A stretch of DNA of 64,000 nt, from the NCBI GenBank assembly GCA_963930655.1, contig OZ005600.1, positions 16,522,501 through 16,586,500 on the forward strand, given 5' to 3'. This DNA is from Myrica gale (lineage: Eukaryota > Streptophyta > Magnoliopsida > Fagales > Myricaceae). The notes under the pieces are model-generated. The model had not been told where the DNA came from. It saw only the letters and a list, made by a program, of their open reading frames with translations, and searched no databases. Positions 1 to 12,136 of the stretch are shown here, one piece after another; the stretch's first letter is position 1; each line of letters begins with the position of its first letter. The position numbers were made by a program, and so were the translations under genes.

Positions 1-575
1 ATAAGATCAAAATCAAGATCAGCACAAGCAACCACTTCAAGAACAACCAACAAGAGAACGACACCAAGTTTTTGTTAACGAAGTGAAAAATCTCTTGAGG
101 ATGACTTCCTCCAAGAGACAAAAACACTCCGGGTGTGCGAAGGCAACACCAACCGATCCACTAAGAGCTTGTTAACTTTACAAGATGATGATCAACATGA
201 AACTCCCTTCATTTTCCAGATCCCCAATCCTTCCGTAAAATCCTTCCGCAGCACACGTTTCTTCGACCAGGGTATATTGGTAAAACAGGTCAGTGTTTGT
301 TTTGAGCGTATCTATAGAGGCTTCTTGCAAAGTCTGTAGAAGTTTCGCCAGGCTGACCCTAGGCTAACCCAACCACTTGAATATCATCCTAACAGATCAG
401 CAACAACTCCCAAACCTTCCACACGTGATCAGCAACCTTCCAGTTGCTTCCATCACCTTTTATTGAGCTCCACGTCCTTCTAGATTAATCAAGTTGCCAC
501 AACAATTCTAAACATGAAAAATACATTTATTAAATGATTGTTTGGACCATGGGAATACTGCCAATTTTACATAAA
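1..575 (-). mobile_element. Probable LTR remnant of a Copia-type retrotransposon
   Basis: This stretch has no convincing coding sequence. Read on the minus strand it follows a purine tract (AAAGGGGGAGA, about 584-594) of the kind that forms the polypurine tract before the 3' LTR of SIRE/Tork-like Copia elements. The internal string around 70-100 (tttttgttaacgaagtgaaa) resembles text common in plant Copia LTRs. I see no target-site duplication, and the left edge is cut by the window. The element type is inferred from these short motifs only. Confidence 0.3.
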
Positions 576-2150
576 CACTTTCAATCTCCCCCTTTGGCAA
601 TATCCATGATAAAACCTTAAGCTAAAACATAACTCTCATATAAAATCTGTTATCACCAATACAAAACATAGTTTACAAGAATATGCAGCCTAGATAAAAG
701 CTAACAAAGCCCCTAAGCAACTTGATTAATGGTTTGAGTACCTGAAAAACACAACACTCAAACTCAACCGTGATCAATATACGATCACATACAGAATATA
801 TTGCAACTTCCAACAAAAATATACAATCACAAGACACTGAAGGAAGAGAAATATCATATATCAATCAAAAGCATTTATAATGACTCCCACAATCATTATA
901 AAATTCAGATTAATCAATCACATAAAGAATTAGCTCAAAACATAAATTTCAACAAGCTAATCTCACTATTATATCAATTACATAGCACAAGCTCATGTCA
1001 TCAAATAAAACCTAGAGAAACCCAAAAAAACTTCAAAATCCCTCTAATACCAACACCAATAAACACATTATCTTGTTCCCCCTCAACATCATAACAGCTC
1101 ATATCTCTCCCCCTTACACCATTTCTCCATCAACATATGTAAAGAATAAGTTCCTGATAAGCAGCTCCAGCTCCCCCTTACTCCAATTTCTCCCCCTTTT
1201 TGTCATGGAAAAGACAAAGGAGTCAGTCCATGTCACTCAACTACCATGATCTTCCTCATTAGAGGTAAGATGCTCATCATTGTTGAAGTCTTGGAAGCCT
1301 TGACTGCCTCTTCTATTCACAAGATAGTAAAGTGAGTTCCAAAGTATAGAAATATATGAAACATACCATATAACACGTACAATTTGTTTATATAAGTCAC
1401 TTCAAAAACATAATTTGTAATATGAGCATTTCTTCATGTATATATTCCATATATATGTCAACTAAACATTAAACAAAAGTCTAGCTCAATAAATCATTTC
1501 AAAAATAAATTTACAAAGATGTTGAAGTCAAAACTAACCACAATATATGAAATTAATAAGCTCTTGCACATTGCCATAGTATCCGAATGTGGTCAATATA
1601 TAATCTCATATGACAACATATACTTGCACATTGCCAACACATGTAAGTTCTTAATCAATTTTAAGAACATTACCAAATTGATTCATATAAATATATCAAT
1701 ATTCCAATACAAAGTCAAATCATCTACGTTTAAGACAATATACCTGTTCAATTAAATTATATTCTAGCTCACATAGACAATACAATATGCTCAATGTATT
1801 CTCACTATTTTATTAAAGAAAGCTGAAAATAATGAAACCAAAAAAACATGTCTCACTCGTAATTAAAAAATGACATTGATATTATTAAAGAGATAGTACG
1901 TGCCTCATCTCAGCATCTCACTGATTTGAACTGGTACCCAGATTCTTGGGCAACTCCTCGCCTAACTGATGATCTCAACAACCATCAACTCAATTTGTTA
2001 AAGATAACAACTGTTTAATTGAATTTCATCCTTCTTATTTATTGATCAAGGACAAAGATCCGGACCAACTACTGCATCAAGGGTCGAATAAAGGTATCTT
2101 AAATAAATTCTGTACCACTTTCGGATCTTCTTGATCTCCTTCAATTCATT
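576..2150. other. AT-rich retrotransposon-derived stretch without genes
   Basis: No open frame here looks like a real protein. Two more C-rich tracts (about 1171-1179 and 1190-1200, GGGGGAGA on the minus strand) suggest internal and polypurine-tract sequence of a decayed minus-strand Copia element. The rest (1300-2150) is simple AT-rich sequence in which I recognise nothing. Confidence 0.3.
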
Positions 2151-2173
2151 TGGTGAACATGCCTCGATCCCTT

Positions 2174-3082
2174 GACACGTGGTATCATCGTCTTGTTCAT
2201 CCTGTAATATCACGCACCGTGCCTTTACTTTTCAGCTTCCGTTGAGTCATTCTAATAAAATAGCAACTGTTTGTCCCGCTTGTCAACAAGGGAAATGTCA
2301 CCAGTTACCTTTTTCTAATTTATCTTTGTCTAGGTCTAGCTACTCGATCTTTGGAACTAATTTTTTGTGATGTATTGGGACCTTCTCATATTCCTTCAAT
2401 AAATGGAACTCGTTTCTATATTTCATTCGTTGGTGACTTTATAGTAAATTCAATAGGATATATCCTATCTCCCATAAATCAGATGTGGAACATATTTTTC
2501 ATCTCTTTCATACTCATGTCGAAATATTATTTAACCGAAAAATCATCTCCATTCAAAAGCGATTGGGGTGGCGAATTTCTCGTTGATACCCACCAACAAG
2601 ATATATAGTTCCGTTAAGCGTGAGCATATGGATATTGAAGATTATTAGCTCATTCCTCCACTCCTAAACATATACACGGCCACCTTCCAATTTCGAGCTC
2701 TCCAAATCTGCTTGTCATAAATCCTCTGGCGAATATTCAATTTATTTGGGCTAGAATTTAATTTCATGGAGCTCTCGCAAGCAAGCTATCCTCGCTAAAA
2801 GAATTTGGATTTTTCCTTCGAATGCTCCAATACTTTTGTGTGATAATATTGGTGCTAATTATCTCACCTTTAATCTTTTTATTTCACGTTTGCATGAAGC
2901 AAGTTGAAATTGATTTTCACTTTGCTCGCGATCATGTTCCAGCTAAACAATTGGATGTTCGATTTATTTCAATTAAAGATCAAATTGCATATATCTTCAC
3001 TAAAAATAAGCCAAATCATAATTTTAGAGACCAAAATGAAATTAGGGAAAGATACAAAGTTTCTAACATTAATAGTTATTGA
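2174..3082 (+). pseudogene. Degenerate Copia pol fragment (GAG-pre-integrase, integrase, RNase H end)
   Basis: Pieces of a Copia polyprotein lie in shifting plus-strand frames. About 2180-2300 encodes WYHRLVHP and then CPACQQGK, the zinc-binding GAG-pre-integrase region. About 2345-2600 encodes LELIFCDVLGPS and NGTRFYISFVGDF, the start of the integrase core (the D of FCDV is the expected first catalytic Asp). About 2820-3030 encodes VEIDFHFARDHV and KQLDVRFISIKDQIAYIFTK, the typical RNase H C-terminus. Most of the integrase and the whole reverse transcriptase are missing, and frames change several times, so the copy is dead and internally deleted. Confidence 0.75.
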
Positions 3083-3100
3083 GTGTAATATGACAAAATA

Positions 3101-3887
3101 ATAAATATGAGTACAAAATGTAAAAAATTTAAAATTATACGGTGCAAAGTGTATTTATCCAAAAATCAAACTTGTGACCGTGCGCCTTATTGATAGAGTT
3201 CTAGGATCACCATCACCCTTGAGGCAATCCAGTGATAGGTTCTTCAAAGATTTTAATAAGAACATGACCTTCCTTAATATTCCTTTTCCTTCTTAATTTG
3301 CTTGAAAAGTAAAAGCGAAAGAAAAGAACAAACAAGGGAAGAAAAGTTAACGATAAGTGTACTGGAAAAAAAATTAGTGAAAAGAGCGCACAACCCGGTA
3401 ATGAAACCAAGCAGAGGCGAAGCAGTACAAAATTCGCTTGTTTTGGCTTGTTCCGCTCGGCGCCAGTTTCTTTTGGCTCAAAAAGTGAAGAGCCAAAAGA
3501 AACCGGGAACTCTCGAGGTCTGTGTTTTCAAACGTCTTCCAATTTTCAGCACCTCTGAAATGAAAATCTCCCTCTCATACTCTCATCTCACGTGACACTT
3601 TCGAACTAGACAGCAAACTGCAAAGATCAAACTAAGCACTTCGAAGACCCAAAATTTAAACCCCCAAAATGAAATCCTTCAACTCCCTCCGCATCCAAAC
3701 TTCAACACCCAAATCTAGAAACTTTGAGAGAACAAAGCAATGCGAGATTTTCGAATGATCCCTCCAAAGTCTTACCATTGCCCAACACCTACAAAAAGAC
3801 TAACCCCTCTTCTCCTCACTTCACCATTAACATTTCCTGTATTCTGCTCAATCTTTCTCTTCTCCCTTCGCCAAATAGCATAACCCA
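3101..3887. other. Intergenic region and presumed promoter of the KEN-box gene
   Basis: No coding or repeat feature is recognised. The last few hundred bases before 3888 are C/T-rich and are the expected promoter and 5' leader of the small gene that follows. A G-box-like core (CACGTG) lies at about 3590. No clear TATA box could be assigned. Confidence 0.3.
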
Positions 3888-4202
3888 ATGGAAGCTACTG
3901 CTCTTTGTAACCACAACAACAAAGAGAATATCCCACCTTTTCCACCGAAGCACACCAACCCAGTACCTGTAAATTTCCATCCTTTCAAGAGAATCAATAA
4001 AAGAAGGTTGAGGAGGCCTCTCGGCGACATTACCCACCTGTTCTATAGTTCAGCTCAATCAAGTGTCGCTGAAGAAAGTGGTACTTTGCTACCTCCGTTT
4101 GCATCAGTTTGGGCATCAAATTCTAGGAAGAGAAAAGGAGTGGAGGAGGCTGGTCCAGTACAAGTGACTACCTCCAAGTCGTCAAGGCTAGGTTTCAGAT
4201 AG
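3888..4202 (+). CDS. Small KEN-box / D-box-like protein, 104 aa
   Basis: This single-exon ORF has the first ATG in good context (ccaATGg) and a stop at 4200-4202. The protein is basic and probably disordered. Residues 10-17 (NNKENIPP) contain a KEN box at 12-14. Residues 42-48 (RRPLGDI) fit the D-box pattern RxxLxxI and lie in the longer string RRPLGDITHLF, which resembles the PLxDITN-type boxes of plant cell-cycle regulators. A basic patch follows at about 80-83 (RKRK), and the end is SSRLGFR. KEN and D boxes are the known degrons read by the anaphase-promoting complex, so I infer a short-lived cell-cycle protein. I cannot name the family, and no catalytic domain is visible. An AATAAA at 4381-4386, about 180 bases past the stop, could serve polyadenylation. 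Neighbours are transposon remnants and say nothing about its role. Confidence 0.7.
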   Translation: MEATALCNHNNKENIPPFPPKHTNPVPVNFHPFKRINKRRLRRPLGDITHLFYSSAQSSVAEESGTLLPPFASVWASNSRKRKGVEEAGPVQVTTSKSSRLGFR

Positions 4203-5227
4203 TTATACATCTATTTTAGATTCGTGATATGAGATAAAGGAAATTCTTCATATGGGCATATGTATGGTTCCGAGAGAAATGTCCTTTCTTTGTTTTTATT
4301 GATTTCTTTTCTTTCTATAAGATCTAATATGTAATCCAAGCTCTAATACTCTTTGGCATCGCTTGTTCCCGCAGTATCAAAATAAAATGTCTACATTATT
4401 GCAACTATTATTTTTATTGACATAAATCCTTAAAAAGACGCATATTATGTGTAAAAAAAGGATAGATAAAACTCTGGACTCTTAAAATGAAAGTATTTAG
4501 TTGTCAAATTTCATGAGTTTTGATAACCTTTATCTTTTTTCCTCATCAATGTAAGAAAAAAAAAATCTAAAACAGGACATATGTACTTGTCAAGGTTTCT
4601 GGGAAAGACATGCTGTATGTACCATTTAATTTTGGTATGGATTCAAAATTGGTATTTGGGTTTTCAGTTTGATCATAGGAAATCCTAATTCCTAGGTACC
4701 AAAATTTTAGATGGATACCAAATTCCTAGGTACACAATATTGATGCGCCTGAAGTGAACAGCTCCGAATCAATAAGGATTGGTATTAGATGGATAGTCAT
4801 ATTTGTCTGTGCATTTCAGTATTGGAAATGATAAATATGTGACTAAATGCTTATTTTAATGATAAGAATGAATTGATGATTGAATGGAGAAAGCGAAAAT
4901 TCCATAGGTTAAGAGGGTAACAGGAAGTGAAAAATTAATGTTTTGATAAAAGTCTTATTTCCATGTTGAACATAAAAGGATGGGTACAAAATTCATGGAA
5001 TCGGAATGGGCAATCAAAATCATTTTTTTTTGTTCCTGAATCAATTTGATAAATACCGGAATTTGAAACCGTATGAATTGAAAATTGAAAATTTCGGTAA
5101 ATATGGGAATCTGAAATCGTATGGAACGGGAAACAGAAATTCCAATTTTGATTCTTGGAGAGAGAGAGGGAGGAGAGAGGAGATTCAGAGAGAGAGCTTC
5201 GGTGAGTGTGAGTCCCTTAGTTGAACA
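4203..5227. other. 3' flank of the KEN-box gene and AT-rich intergenic DNA
   Basis: This holds the presumed 3' UTR (AATAAA at 4381) and then AT-rich intergenic DNA. 4630-5130 contains short imperfect repeats of the type ggaatttgaaaccgtatg and attcctaggtacc, which look like an old repeat I cannot classify. A GA-rich tract sits at 5158-5200, directly before the hAT-like copy. Confidence 0.3.
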
Positions 5228-5800
5228 TAGGTCTGTTCACCTATATCGGCGGTGCCGGTAGTCATTTTCACCCATTAGCGGGTGAAAATGGCGGTGACGG
5301 TGAAACTACCCACCGCTGGGTGGTTCACCCCCAAAATTGTGTTTGTTTGTTTTTTTTCTTTTTTTTCTTTTTTAGACGCCACGACGTCGTTTACATTAGT
5401 AGTGAGTTGGGTTTTTTTCCCAGCCCCCCAGATCAATCGCAACCCTCCCTCATTTCCAGTTCTCCTCTTCCACGTTTCTCTCTCTCTCTCTCTCACGGTG
5501 AACGCCTCTCTCACTCAGTCTCACCGCCGACCGTCGTGCCCTTGCCAATGCTGACACCGTCTCTCTCCCTCTCACTCTCAGTCTCTCTCTCTCGCTATCT
5601 GCCTCCCTTTCTCTCTCTTTCGACTCTCATCTCTGTCTCTCCGCCTCCTACAGTTGCCGCCGACCGTCGTGCAACAGGACAACTGCTCTCCGTCACAGAC
5701 CACAGTAAGAGTAATTGTGAAGTCGATTGTAACTTTTTTCATTTGTCCTTTTTTGTCATGGTTTGTGAGGGAGAGAGATAATAGGCTTTGTTTGGAATGT
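5228..5800 (+). mobile_element. Non-autonomous hAT-like element, partial copy
   Basis: The left end TAGGTCTGTTCACC resembles the terminus TAGGGCTGTTCACC of the element at 50113-50904 read on its minus strand. The following 200 bases align with that copy: a GGCGGTG-rich block, GCGGTGAAAATGGCGGTG, GCTGGGNGGTTCACC, then an ACGACG/TCGTTT block and a C/T-rich tract. TAGGG-type ends are typical of hAT elements. The right end (expected as ACAACCCTA) was not found, so the copy is truncated or rearranged after about 5800. Long ORFs here come from the low-complexity CT tract and are not genes. Confidence 0.55.
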
Positions 5801-6343
5801 TGTCCAGGATATTCGCAACATTACTGCTGCTTGTGACCCCACCCTCACATACCAATGTAGCTAAAGTCAATACCATTTGCACTTTCTCATACTACCCCTC
5901 AAAGTTGTTGCGTTATTAATTATCAATAACTCCCTGACACATGTTGCAGTATATTCGCTCCCATGCTCTCTTGAATTTCTCTCTATCTATTTTTGATGTG
6001 TTATGCGTTTTAGTCCCACTTCATGCGTCCTGCCTTTGATCTACACCTACAATTTGTTATCTTGTTTTTGGAGAGTTTTAGTTGGCTATCACATTTGCTT
6101 TTTGCATTATGGTATTTGATTTTAAATCAATTTTGCGTGGACAATCTATCTACAAAGCAGTGTATCAATCTGGTAACCCATGTTTCATATCACACCCTAA
6201 ATAATATTCATATATATTGTATACATATTTAGTCCATTCTCCACAAGATCAACTCCCTTTACTTTCCCATAAGCACACCAACAAGTAGCAAAATAATCAC
6301 CACTAACATCATGATCCACGGGTTCACCTCTGTACGTCCTCGA
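5801..6343. other. Intergenic, nothing recognised
   Basis: AT-rich sequence with no supported gene or repeat. It could include the decayed remainder of the hAT-like copy to its left. Confidence 0.3.
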
Positions 6344-6587
6344 TTAGCAATATTGCGGGAGGTCCTTTTGGGGATCATTCATGTCTACTGGCAATGATCT
6401 TAGTTGTTGTGCATGGGTGTATTGGCGTCTTGTTGCTACCCGTGACAATATTAAACTCCTTCGCGATCTTAGACCACAATGTCTTATGTATGTTGCCGTC
6501 GTTGATGTCGCCACTGTTATATGCATGCAGCAACACCTGCACAAATGACAGGTCCAACTCTTCTGACCAATCTATCTGCTTGACCAT
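6344..6587 (-). pseudogene. Myb/SANT-like domain fragment
   Basis: The minus-strand frame starting at 6587 reads WSEELDLSFVQVLLHAYNSG, then HKTLWSKIAKEFN. The pattern of an early W-(S/T)-x-E, an aliphatic VLL run and a central LWSKIAKEFN resembles the Myb/SANT-like domain of plant L10-interacting-MYB proteins and the Myb-like partners of PIF/Harbinger transposons. The reading continues in a different frame (QLRSLPVDMND, about 6350-6430), which points to a frameshift. It is short, has no visible neighbours of the same gene, and is probably a transposon-borne or decayed copy. Confidence 0.35.
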
Positions 6588-7368
6588 ATTCTAAACCAAA
6601 TTTTGAAACACAACCAATGATTAGGGGACGTCTATGATTGAAAATGCCTTGCTAGGCTAAATTAATGGCACACATGCAGAGAACAAAATACAAATAGTGG
6701 AAGATTAATGGGTATCACCTTAGTCCTCTTTGCAGGACGATAGTCTAAACAAGGTTTAGCGGATGGCCTCTTCCTGCTTTGGAGAAAATATTGATGCAAG
6801 ATGGACGGTTGCAACAGATGGGTTATAGTTTATAGGATTCAAATACAAACGACAAAATTCGAACCAATGGAAGTAAAATAGGAAATTTGAGCCCAACATT
6901 GTAACATAGCATTGTACGAATTATTCAAAACAATTGGATTACTAAAACAAAAACGGAACCTTTGCTACTAGCTAATTGTTCTGAAATAATATGAAAAATA
7001 AAAGAAGAAAAAAGCACAATGTACATCTATATTAATACATGAGAATCAAGCAGGAAAATTGAGCCGAACATTATAAGAAAAGAATTAAGTAAGATAATTA
7101 ACCAAAAGGATTACTAAAACAATATTATACCCTTCTAATATTAAAAAAATACAAAACAAAGTGTACATTCTATTGCGAGTTGTTCAGAATAACATCTTCT
7201 CTTTGCTACTAGTGGGAGTTGTTTTGAAATCAAATCATAAACATAAATATTACATCCTTTGACATATGAAAAAAAATAAAACACAAAGTGTACATTCGAA
7301 TACGTGATAAGTGGGGCATTTCAGCGAACACAAAGATACACAGCATGGGGTCGATTGAAAAAACAACC
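6588..7368. other. AT-rich intergenic DNA
   Basis: No gene or element is recognised. There is a short internal similarity (aaaattgagccgaacattataagaaa near 7055 resembles aaatttgagcccaacattgtaaca near 6884), suggesting an old duplication of about 170 bases. Confidence 0.3.
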
Positions 7369-8962
7369 TGTGAGTCTAAATGACAACCTAAGAGGGGGTG
7401 AATTGGGTTTTTCAAAAACTTTTGAATTCTTTTGAAAACAAACCCAAAATAGCTCAGATCTAATTCTATGTAAACAAGCAATGAGATCAAGAACAATAAA
7501 TAAGCAAGTTCAATCAACCAATATAAGCAAGAAATAACGAGGAGAGTGAAAAAGATGACACCAGTATTTTTAGGTGGTTCGGCCAACTCTTGCCTACGTC
7601 CACCCCCAAAGCTATTGACTTCCTTGGGCTTCCTCCACTATTCTCCAAGCGAATACACACCTTAGCTTCCAGGGTGCTAAGGAACCGTTACAAAGCGTTT
7701 TCCTAGCTCACGCTTCAACTCTTTTCACAAATCCCAAAACCTAGGGATTTCTTCTACTCTCACAAGTAGGATACAATGTTCACTCAACACTTGAAGGTTT
7801 TATGAGGTTTGGATACAATGATTGAAGGCTCTCTAAGCCAGATATACAAGTGGGTAACTCAAGAAATGAAACGGCTCTCTAAGCCAAATCTACAAGTTTA
7901 AGAACCTGAGGTGAACTAGAAGAATACGATCTTCAAGGAAAGCTTCTGGATTTGCAAGATTGAATGCAAGCCTTCTTGGATGGAAGAGCTTCTCTCTTTC
8001 TTCTTAGAGCTTTGTTTCTCAAGAAATTAGGGCAAGGATGATTTTCGTGTAAAGCTCTACCTTTCTCTTTCAAACTTCTTCTATTTATAGTCTCTAGGGC
8101 ATCAGGGGTCTTCTGGTAAAGATTTGGAGCCGTTGGAGGTCATTTGGGTCCTTTGGAGACATTTTTAAGTGAGTGACGTCGCTCCAGGATCTAAGAAATC
8201 GAAGCATGTGTCGACACCTTCCCTGTATGTGTCGACACCTAGGAGTTTTGCCTGGAAACTCAATTTCGGGTGTATGACCAATGTGTCGACACTTATGTCC
8301 AATGTGTCGACACTTCTCTTCAAAGAGTTGACCCTTCAAAATGCCTTGGAAACATGCCTTCGGGTGCATGTGCAATGTGTCGACACTAATTGCATATGTG
8401 TTGACACCATCAGCTTTGGCCTGTAAACCTTGCCTTCTGTTGATAGTGCAATGTGTTGACACCTCTTGGTCTATGTGTCGACACCTTCATCTTGGCCTGG
8501 GAACTTGCTTTCTGTTGAATGACCAATGTGTCGACACCTCTTCACTATGTGTCGACACCTTCACTTCGGCTTGGAACATGCATTCTGGTATATGACTGAT
8601 ATGTCGACACCAAGATGATATGTGTCGACACCTTCACTTCGGCTTGGAACATGCATTCTGGTGTATGACTAATGTGTCGACACCATGATGATATGTGTCG
8701 ACACCTTCAACACTTAGGCTGAAAAGTGTTTCTCCTGGCACCAACAAGCAATCCCAAAACACCTACAATGTGAAGTTTAACAAGTAAGCTTATGTAGAGT
8801 GTTCGATTATATCTAAGGTCGATTTACAACTAGAAAACTCTTGATATCATTTTCTTAAAACAGATTTTCAAAAGTAGAATCTAAAGGTTTAAAAACACGT
8901 TGTAAAACTTTGTTATCATCAAAATCAAAGAGGATTGTTTATAAAACAACCTTGGGCTAACA
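7369..8962 (-). mobile_element. Solo LTR of a Copia-like retrotransposon
   Basis: Read on the minus strand the unit begins TGTTAGCCCAAGG and ends GACTCACA, the TG...CA ends of an LTR. It is flanked by a perfect 5-base duplication CAACC at 7364-7368 and 8963-8967. There is no internal coding region, so this is a solo LTR left by LTR-LTR recombination. The block at 7563-7620 (aggtggttcggccaactc...cgtccacccccaa) is shared, inverted, with the LTR at 17058-18278, as are both ends. Several kinds of plant LTR carry this ggtggttcgg block. The middle holds the TGTCGACA array listed separately. Confidence 0.85.
8200..8710. repeat. Array of the palindromic octamer TGTCGACA inside the LTR
   Basis: About fourteen copies of TGTCGACAC or its one-base variant TGTTGACAC occur in about 500 bases, often in pairs about 20 bases apart within a loose 70-90-base unit. 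The octamer is its own reverse complement. The related LTR at 17058-18278 carries the same motif at 17330-17565, mostly decayed to TGTCAACA or TGTCTACA, the changes expected from CpG methylation. There is no spacer regularity like that of a CRISPR. Confidence 0.8.
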
Positions 8963-10885
8963 CAACCAATAAAGCGAGATTCACTCTCAAATAATACACA
9001 ATCTGTCTGCTTGTGTGGAGAACAGAAAGAATACACTGCTTGTGTGGAGAACGAACTCACCTTCGAGTTATAGGAGCCGGGGTAGGAGGGAAGGCATGCC
9101 GCCTTGGTGTGTGTGAAATAGGTGGTGCAGATCGTGTCTCTGGCGTCTGGGGAACTAGGGCAGATGAAACTTCTCGAGAGCTCAAGATTAGGCTTCACGG
9201 TGAATGTCTAGCAACACATTTGGGTGTAGGCTCCTGCGAACTGGGCATGGTTATTTATCAGAGGATCGTCGGTTTTCTTGGCTAACGTGGCTAGTTTTCA
9301 CCCCGTCGGATGGAGTATAGTTTGAACGATGTCCGTTAGATCCAGGTAGTTAACAATTTGAATGGTACACATTAGAATCAATTACTCCATTAATGACCAC
9401 CTACCGCCGTCACTCAAGGAGCAAATGAACTCAACGGTAAAGAATGAGGCTTCGGCTCCTTCCAATTTGATTCAACTTACGCATTCAAAATCTGATGGGA
9501 GGTGATCTGACATTGTTTCAGAATAATAAACAGGGATTTTCAATTGGACATTCATAAAGGATGGTTCGGCGAAATGAACGGTAGATTGTTTTCTATTCTT
9601 TCGGCAGTTGGTCGTGAGGGGGAGGAAGGGGTGTGCGAAATACGGGAAAGAACTGAGAAACTAAAATGGTTTGACGGAAGTGGGGTTACATCTGGAAGGA
9701 TAGAAAATGTCTCATGTTCAAGGGTATATCCAGTATTAAAGTGTGTTTTGCGTTAAAAAATAGAGAAATGAGTATTATAAGTTTTGTCTTGTCTATGGCA
9801 ACCTTAACTTTTCGTTGACTCGAGCATTATAACGTTGTGGATGCAGGGTTAGCAGCTAATTGAATTAGAACGCATGGAGGGTAGATTTGAAGTTGAAATT
9901 TGCCAAACGACTTTATGAGAATTAAGTTTCCAGACCGGTTTTAAAACCCAAGACCATATTTGAAACCCCATTCCAAACATAGCCATAGTGATAAGAATCA
10001 AATTCTATTTTTTTATGATTCTTTTATTTAATTCTTTGAAGGTTTGATCAATGTTTTTTAATTGATTACAGAAAGAAATCCTTGGAAATGGCAGTATATT
10101 TTTACTGATAATTAAGTATATTATCACTGTCTTTTTCAGTTTTTATTGTTCTTCATTTATTGTTATGCAGCTTATGCTTATTGTTATGTGATAGTGAATA
10201 TGTAAGCAGGGCACTCGGTCTTAATTTTTGCCCCTATTTGTTTTTCTTATTTTATACTAACAATGTTTGAAAAATAACATACTAATAGTATTTAAATTTT
10301 TGACAGTTTACACTTTATGAAACTAAATAATAAATTGTAAATTGCGTGGACCCCTGGTATCAGGTTTTTCTCTTTATCACATTCTATCTATACAATTCAG
10401 TTAGACAAATTGCTTTAAGGTTTAGTATTTGGATAATTGTGATTTGTGAAACTGTTGGATGATGCGATTGCATTGATTTGGATACTTGTGGTTTGTGAAA
10501 CGTTGGAGGATGAGATTGAATTGGTTTGGATAGTTATGGTTGTGGTTTGTAAAACTGTTGGAGGATGAGATTGAGTTGATTTGGAATTTAGATATATGTG
10601 ATTTTTTGAGAATTGGTTTGTGAAATTTTTTATTTTGAATTTGAGGTTATGTTTTGTTTTTCAAAAACATTTTTATTCTCAGATTTTCAATTCCTTTAGA
10701 CTCTAAAGCATACATCGAAAAGACCAACTTATGATAAATTCTAATATGGAGATAGTTATAATTTAATATGATCACTTCTAAAGATATTAGTTGACCAACA
10801 TTTTTCTATTTTTGAAAACCAAAGTTTGATCACTGTTTCTTCTCTGATTATTTTACACTTGCATTGTTTTTTACTTTAATTTCAG
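8963..10885. other. Intergenic and presumed 5' region of the hAT element
   Basis: ORFs at 9013-9285 and 9544-9756 show no recognisable domain. From about 10430 to 10640 there is a loose tandem repeat (tgatttgtgaaactgttggatgatgcgattg and relatives, four imperfect units). The hAT terminal repeat that should precede the transposase could not be located. Confidence 0.3.
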
Positions 10886-12136
10886 ATGGATACTACACAA
10901 TCACATACACTCATTACTGAGATTGGAATTGGAAGTGAAGCTAGCTACACTTCTAACCCTTTAGGTAGTAGTGTAGATATTACAACTTCTCAATCTTGTC
11001 CAGCCACTCCAACGGAGAGTATGGATAGAACAACTGGCACTAATCCTAGTGGGTTACCACCACTTCCTCCGCTTAAAAAGAGTAAAAACTCACGGGAGTC
11101 TCCGGTTTGGCAGCACCACACTAAGCTCACTGATGAAAATGACTCAATGAATGTTAGAGCTAGATGTCACTACTGTAAGAAAAATTTTCCAGTCCATCAT
11201 AAAAAGAATGGGACATCGAAGTTGCGACAACATTTATAGTTTTGTGTGCATTACAAGAGGACTTTAGCTGGTCATGTGGATGTTGGGAAAATGTTATTGA
11301 ATCATGATGCATCAAGGGCAAGTGGTTGCGATGTTGGGGTGATGGAGGTCACTCATAAGTTTAATGAGAAGGCAATTAGGGAGTTGATTGCGAGAATGAT
11401 AATTATAGATGAATTGTCATTTGTTACGGTTCAGAAGGTCAGGTTTAGGGCATTGATGCATTATTTGGAAACTATGTTCAAGATGCCTTCGAGATATACG
11501 TTGATGAGAGATTGTATGGCGATGTATTTAAGGGAGAAGATAAAGTTGGAGGGGTTTAGAGTGAATAAGTATAGAGTGTGCATCACCATAGATACTTAAA
11601 CGTTAATCCAAAACTATAAATATATGTGTGTGACCGGACACTTTATTGATTCTAGTTGGAAATTGCATAAGAGGATTTTGTCATTTAAGAGGATCCAAGA
11701 CCATAAAGGGTCAAGTATTCTAAAGGAATTGGAATATTGTCAGCTTGAATGACAAATTGATAGGGTGCTCACTATTACGGTTGATAATGAGTCATCTAAT
11801 GATGCAGCGATTGACCAATTCAGGAGAACACAAATATTTGAAAGTTTAAGTGGTTTGAACTTGAGGTTGTGCGTGGTCATAAGTTTTTACATTTGAGGTG
11901 TTGTGCACATGTTCAGAACTTGATTTTCTTGGAGGGGTGAAAAGATGTGGACACCTCAATAATTAAAGTCTGCAATATGATTAAGTATGTGAATTCTTAA
12001 CCCCAAAGGTTAGAAACTTTCAATAATGTTATAACAGCTAAAAACATTGAATATGACCAATTTTTTAGTCTTGATATTTCAACCCGCTGGAACTCCACCT
12101 ATTTTATGTTGAATGTGGCTGAAAAGTACCAACTGA

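Noticed and set aside
5221-5781. 186-codon frame rich in Ser, Leu and Pro
   Set aside because: It is produced by the CT-rich tract of the hAT-like copy; the second copy of that element has unrelated frames at the same place.
8200-8710. Possible CRISPR-like repeat array
   Set aside because: The units are an 8-base palindrome with irregular spacing inside a plant LTR; the repeat length and spacers do not fit a CRISPR.
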